DNA of 64,000 nt from Anaerolineae bacterium (GTDB taxonomy: Bacteria; Chloroflexota; Anaerolineae; UBA4142; SHND01), in the NCBI GenBank assembly GCA_021463195.1, contig JAJTXZ010000014.1, positions 1-64,000 of the forward strand, given 5' to 3'. Within the stretch, counting starts at the first letter, position 1. Every line of letters begins with the position of its first letter. This document shows, piece after piece, positions 58,888 to 64,000 of the stretch. The notes under the pieces were generated by a model. That model had not been told where the DNA came from. It searched no databases and was given only the letters and a program-made list of their open reading frames with translations. Made by a program: the position numbers and the translations under genes.

Positions 58888-61800
58888 GTTGCAGTTCGTT
58901 CGTTCCGATAGAGGAAACTGAAAGTGTGGTTTCGCAAACTGCTTGTCAAAAAAGTTTTTATTGTTGCAGTTCGTTCGTTCCGATAGAGGAAACTGAAAGC
59001 CGAACGTTTCATTGCCGATGCCTGTTTCGGAGTTTGCGTTGCAGTTCGTTCGTTCCGATAGAGGAAACTGAAAGTGATATACTAACTTTGCTACCGAATA
59101 CGATGCGTGAGTTGCAGTTCGTTCGTTCCGATAGAGGAAACTGAAAGGTTTATTGTTCGCGGCGGTGGGCGGTGGTCTTGCGGCAGTTGCAGTTCGTTCG
59201 TTCCGATAGAGGAAACTGAAAGGCGCCTCCGGCGGACACATATTCGTTCGGGTCCGGTTGTTGCAGTTCGTTCGTTCCGATAGAGGAAACTGAAAGTTGC
59301 AGTTTGGTTTTGGCGTTTTTGCTCGGTTGTAGTTGCAGTTCGTTCGTTCCGATAGAGGAAACTGAAAGTCAAAACATTCTCGACCAGAAATCGGCACGCT
59401 TCAATGTTGCAGTTCGTTCGTTCCGATAGAGGAAACTGAAAGTGGGTGAAATCGTTTGCGTTGACGTTGGCGTTGCCGTGTTGCAGTTCGTTCGTTCCGA
59501 TAGAGGAAACTGAAAGAATGCTTTGGCTTGCTCGCGTTCGCAGCAGATTGTCCGGTTGCAGTTCGTTCGTTCCGATAGAGGAAACTGAAAGCAGCGAATG
59601 CGCGCCGCGCCCGATGCAAGCGCACGGCAGTTGCAGTTCGTTCGTTCCGATAGAGGAAACTGAAAGAGATTGAATTTCATGCGTCGCTTGACCGGGTGAG
59701 CCGTTGCAGTTCGTTCGTTCCGATAGAGGAAACTGAAAGACGCGCTCGCGCAAAGGACATGCGCCGCGAACTGTTGGTTGCAGTTCGTTCGTTCCGATAG
59801 AGGAAACTGAAAGATTCAATCACGCGCGGCGTTTGCGCGATGCGCGCAAAGTTGCAGTTCGTTCGTTCCGATAGAGGAAACTGAAAGCGAAAGGTGGGAA
59901 AAATGAACAGTGCGGTCAAAACGGTTGCAGTTCGTTCGTTCCGATAGAGGAAACTGAAAGCGTTTTCAGAACGCGCAGAATGTTTTTTCGTCAACGTAGT
60001 TGCAGTTCGTTCGTTCCGATAGAGGAAACTGAAAGACAATACGCGCGTTGCGCCCGAACGAAACGAATACTGGTTGCAGTTCGTTCGTTCCGATAGAGGA
60101 AACTGAAAGCGCGTTTCGGCTATTCCTTTACACTCACCTTTACGCGTTGCAGTTCGTTCGTTCCGATAGAGGAAACTGAAAGATCAATCGCACGCAGCCG
60201 AAACCGCGCGGGCGCTCGAGTTGCAGTTCGTTCGTTCCGATAGAGGAAACTGAAAGGCAAATCGGTTTCAAGACGCGCGACGTCTTGCGAAGTTGCAGTT
60301 CGTTCGTTCCGATAGAGGAAACTGAAAGGTTCGCCGCCCACGTCGCGCTGTTCGTACTCGAAATGCGTTGCAGTTCGTTCGTTCCGATAGAGGAAACTGA
60401 AAGACGGCGAGGTAATTCGTCTGGAATGGTCGCAGGTGGTTGCAGTTCGTTCGTTCCGATAGAGGAAACTGAAAGGCGATACAGCGAATGTACGAACTCG
60501 CAAAAATCATGGTGTTGCAGTTCGTTCGTTCCGATAGAGGAAACTGAAAGTTTCACGACGCAAGAATTTTTGCTCAAGGTCGAGCAGCGTTGCAGTTCGT
60601 TCGTTCCGATAGAGGAAACTGAAAGGCTTTGATGAAATTCTCTAGCATCCAAATTACATCTTGTTGCAGTTCGTTCGTTCCGATAGAGGAAACTGAAAGC
60701 GTTTTCAGAACGCGCAGAATGTTTTTTCGTCAACGTATGTTGCAGTTCGTTCGTTCCGATAGAGGAAACTGAAAGTCTGGTTTGGAGTAAACACGCGGCG
60801 GCGTCCATTGCGTTGCAGTTCGTTCGTTCCGATAGAGGAAACTGAAAGCGTTTCGGTTCTCTAAGGCGGTTTCCTCTATTTCACGTTGCAGTTCGTTCGT
60901 TCCGATAGAGGAAACTGAAAGGCCGCGTCGCGTCATAAATCTGGACGTACTGATAAATGTTGCAGTTCGTTCGTTCCGATAGAGGAAACTGAAAGTGCAA
61001 GAGCAATAGACCGCGCGGCGCGCGCGCGCCGAGTTGCAGTTCGTTCGTTCCGATAGAGGAAACTGAAAGCGCGCTCGCGAAAGTCAAATTCGATACGCGC
61101 TTCGGGTTGCAGTTCGTTCGTTCCGATAGAGGAAACTGAAAGTCAAAAATTCGCAAACGGCGATTATTGCAATTACAGTTGCAGTTCGTTCGTTCCGATA
61201 GAGGAAACTGAAAGGCTTTGATGAAATTCTCTAGCATCCAAATTACATCTTCGTTGCAGTTCGTTCGTTCCGATAGAGGAAACTGAAAGACGACGCGGAC
61301 ACATGCGCGCCGGTTGGCGCGGTCAAGTTGCAGTTCGTTCGTTCCGATAGAGGAAACTGAAAGACGCGCGCGGGCATCGGCGCACCTGCTACATAATTTG
61401 TTGCAGTTCGTTCGTTCCGATAGAGGAAACTGAAAGCGTTTTCAGAACGCGCAGAATGTTTTTTCGTCAACGTGTTGCAGTTCGTTCGTTCCGATAGAGG
61501 AAACTGAAAGGTATCAGCAATACCCGGCGACGGACACCGAAGCGTTGTTGCAGTTCGTTCGTTCCGATAGAGGAAACTGAAAGGCGCGAACGTCACGCGC
61601 ACGAGCGCGCGGCGGACGTGTTGCAGTTCGTTCGTTCCGATAGAGGAAACTGAAAGATTTGTTTCAAAATGGCTTGCTCATCCTGCTTGACGTTGCAGTT
61701 CGTTCGTTCCGATAGAGGAAACTGAAAGGTTGCTTTTGCGTGTCGCGCTTTTTGTCGGCGAGCATAGTTGCAGTTCGTTCGTTCCGATAGAGGAAACTGA

Positions 61801-64000
61801 AAGCGATTTTGTGTCAAAATCTTTCGGCAGTTGCGACAGGTTGCAGTTCGTTCGTTCCGATAGAGGAAACTGAAAGATCCAAATATGCCCGCCAGCCCGC
61901 GCCATCGTCCGCGCGTTGCAGTTCGTTCGTTCCGATAGAGGAAACTGAAAGCCGGTCCGCGCTCGCAGCCATCCCCGAAACTTTTGCGTTGCAGTTCGTT
62001 CGTTCCGATAGAGGAAACTGAAAGGCACGGTAATCGGCGAGCGCGCGCGCAGTTTCCCTGGTTGCAGTTCGTTCGTTCCGATAGAGGAAACTGAAAGTTT
62101 CATCGCGACTTTGCGCGACTTTGCGCGACTTTGCGTTGCAGTTCGTTCGTTCCGATAGAGGAAACTGAAAGCGTGCTTGATTGCGGCGCGCTGGTCGGGT
62201 GTGATGGGGTTGCAGTTCGTTCGTTCCGATAGAGGAAACTGAAAGCGCATCGTTGTGCTGAATTCATTCCAAAATTCGGGGTTGCAGTTCGTTCGTTCCG
62301 ATAGAGGAAACTGAAAGTTGAAAAAAATTGCGCTGCGGGTCTGCGTGTTGCAGCGTTGCAGTTCGTTCGTTCCGATAGAGGAAACTGAAAGTTCAACGCG
62401 TCAGTAATGAGCATGGACTCGGCATGCGTTGCAGTTCGTTCGTTCCGATAGAGGAAACTGAAAGGAGGTGTACATCATCGGTGCTGTCATGACGAAACGG
62501 GTTGCAGTTCGTTCGTTCCGATAGAGGAAACTGAAAGCGCGTCGGTGGGGGAACGCGCCACGGCACGCCAGAGAGTTGCAGTTCGTTCGTTCCGATAGAG
62601 GAAACTGAAAGCGCAGGCGTGGGATGCGCTCGTGGAATTCTTTCTCGGTTGCAGTTCGTTCGTTCCGATAGAGGAAACTGAAAGTAAAAGCCGCGCCAAA
62701 TCACACGACTTGAAAAGATGTTGCAGTTCGTTCGTTCCGATAGAGGAAACTGAAAGTTGCGCGTTCTATTTAGCGTCGAAACGCGCAAGCGAGTTGCAGT
62801 TCGTTCGTTCCGATAGAGGAAACTGAAAGACTTGACAAAAATCGAGATAGTTGCTATACTGTATTGTTGCAGTTCGTTCGTTCCGATAGAGGAAACTGAA
62901 AGGCGGCGAAGTGACAATCGGGGTCGTGCGCCCGTTGTGTTGCAGTTCGTTCGTTCCGATAGAGGAAACTGAAAGACCTAAGCGGAACGCGCGGCAGGTA
63001 CGAGGTGGCGGGGTTGCAGTTCGTTCGTTCCGATAGAGGAAACTGAAAGACGCGCGCCTTATGTAACCGCGTCGCGCTCACGTTTCGTTGCAGTTCGTTC
63101 GTTCCGATAGAGGAAACTGAAAGCGCTCGCCGAGTCTGCGCTCGCGCACGGCGCGGAACTCGTTGCAGTTCGTTCGTTCCGATAGAGGAAACTGAAAGTT
63201 CTGCGCGTAGGTGATCGCTTGCGCTTGGGCAAGCGTTGCAGTTCGTTCGTTCCGATAGAGGAAACTGAAAGAGTTGGCGCGCTTTCAATATCACGAGCAG
63301 CGAATTGGGTTGCAGTTCGTTCGTTCCGATAGAGGAAACTGAAAGTTTGGTTTGACCGCTTTCAACGTTACATGCTTCTTGGCGTTGCAGTTCGTTCGTT
63401 CCGATAGAGGAAACTGAAAGTCAAATCCGAGTCGCCTGCCGCGCAGCGCGCGGGGGCGTTGCAGTTCGTTCGTTCCGATAGAGGAAACTGAAAGTCATCA
63501 TGCGCGTCAATGCGCGATTTTCCTGATTTGGTGTTGCAGTTCGTTCGTTCCGATAGAGGAAACTGAAAGATGGTGATTCTTTCATCGTAGCGGATTCCGC
63601 GACCAAGTTGCAGTTCGTTCGTTCCGATAGAGGAAACTGAAAGTTAACGCGGTTTTGGCATATCTTAATTGTATCATGGTTGCAGTTCGTTCGTTCCGAT
63701 AGAGGAAACTGAAAGATGTCGCTTGTCGGCGGTTCATTAAGATAAACCGCAGTTGCAGTTCGTTCGTTCCGATAGAGGAAACTGAAAGTTGGCGCGGACA
63801 AAGCGGACGCGGGCGCGAGCGGCTGTTGCAGTTCGTTCGTTCCGATAGAGGAAACTGAAAGATGGCTTGTCTGCGGACAAGCGCGGGGAATAGAACAGTT
63901 GCAGTTCGTTCGTTCCGATAGAGGAAACTGAAAGAGCAAATCTATATTCGACGCAAAGGTGAAAGCGATTAGTTGCAGTTCGTTCGTTCCGATAGAGGAA
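58888..64000 (+). CRISPR. CRISPR array: 69 complete repeats and one partial, continuing beyond the window
   Basis: The 37-nt repeat starts GTTGCAGTTCGTTCGTTCCG and ends GATAGAGGAAACTGAAAG. Repeats start at 58888, 58963, 59038, 59111 and so on to 63898; the 70th (63972) is cut by the window edge. Period is 72-76, so spacers are 35-39 nt. Repeats look identical to the eye along the array with no decayed copy. The last 8 bases (ACTGAAAG) resemble the ATTGAAAG-type 5' handle, so transcription is to the right. Spacers at 59961, 60700 and 61437 are the same sequence, as are those at 60626 and 61215. Confidence 0.99.
62832..62860 (+). promoter_or_regulatory. Near-consensus promoter contained in a spacer
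   Basis: The spacer after repeat 55 (62866 is the next repeat) contains TTGACA, 17 bases, TATACT, in the same direction as the array. It matches 11 of 12 consensus bases with ideal spacing. Confidence 0.65.

Noticed and set aside
59961-61473. Repeated spacers explained as block duplication of the array
   Set aside because: The spacers on either side of each copy differ and the copies differ in length at one end only, which recombination between repeats would not give.
58714-63939. Long minus- and plus-strand ORFs with recurring FQFPLSERTNCN, SVSSIGTNELQ and CSSFVPIEETE peptides
   Set aside because: They are translations of the CRISPR repeat in its different frames. The 37-base repeat has few stops, so the frames stay open; they are not proteins.

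Overview
The window looks like a chromosomal segment of a GC-rich, uncultured-type bacterium, most likely a Chloroflexota (Anaerolineae-like) lineage. This is inference from gene content: LysW-carried lysine synthesis combined with homocitrate synthase and homoaconitase, a MalT-type LuxR giant regulator, Thr/Pro-linker lipoproteins, and CGCG-rich coding DNA. No rRNA is present.

Layout. 1-3954 (minus strand): start of tuf preceded by tRNA-Thr(GGT), tRNA-Tyr(GTA) and tRNA-Thr(TGT), then rlmB, cysS and a PIN-TRAM membrane protein. 4675-12806 (plus): a CBM48 protein, then a lysine operon with a promoter, a leader with a terminator hairpin, lysW, lysX, lysY, a P-loop kinase, lysZ, a half-size EamA transporter, a DUF3800 protein, a candidate structured RNA, lysJ and homocitrate synthase. 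The homoaconitase large subunit lies apart at 26897-28237 (minus). 12894-22539 (plus): a GH99-like secreted enzyme, a lipoprotein, PadR, a molybdate-type ABC transporter (two ModA-like proteins, ModB, ModC), RqcH and an aminoglycoside-nucleotidyltransferase-like protein. 22687-34115 (minus): methyltransferase, ComEC, an unknown protein, homoaconitase, several accessory genes and an 894-aa LuxR regulator.

34458-64000 (plus) is a composite CRISPR-Cas island. The first block is a type III-D-like system: small HTH, WYL regulator, a CARF-LuxR-HTH fusion, CARF nuclease, HD-less Cas10 with an intact GGDD, Csm3-like, Csx10, a double-Cas7 fusion, Csx19, a large RAMP with a C-terminal OB-like domain, a second CARF nuclease and Csx15. 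The second block repeats the same head (small HTH + WYL) and continues with a type I system (Cas3 with a C-terminal HD domain, a small unknown ORF, Cas8-like, Cas7, Cas5, Cas6, Cas1, Cas2, Cas4). It ends in a leader and an array of 69 complete 37-nt repeats plus one cut by the window edge. The type III block has no adaptation genes, so it probably shares this array.

Two sequence-level layers cut across the genes. The first is families of dispersed palindromes, several sharing a TTTTCGAAAA-type centre, one of them inside cas6. The second is degenerate short tandem repeats filling intergenic gaps; related tracts also occur in frame inside several genes (homoaconitase, homocitrate synthase tail, cas6, the LuxR regulator, the lysine-operon kinase). 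The array shows two spacers acquired repeatedly with different lengths, and one spacer that contains a near-consensus sigma-70 promoter.
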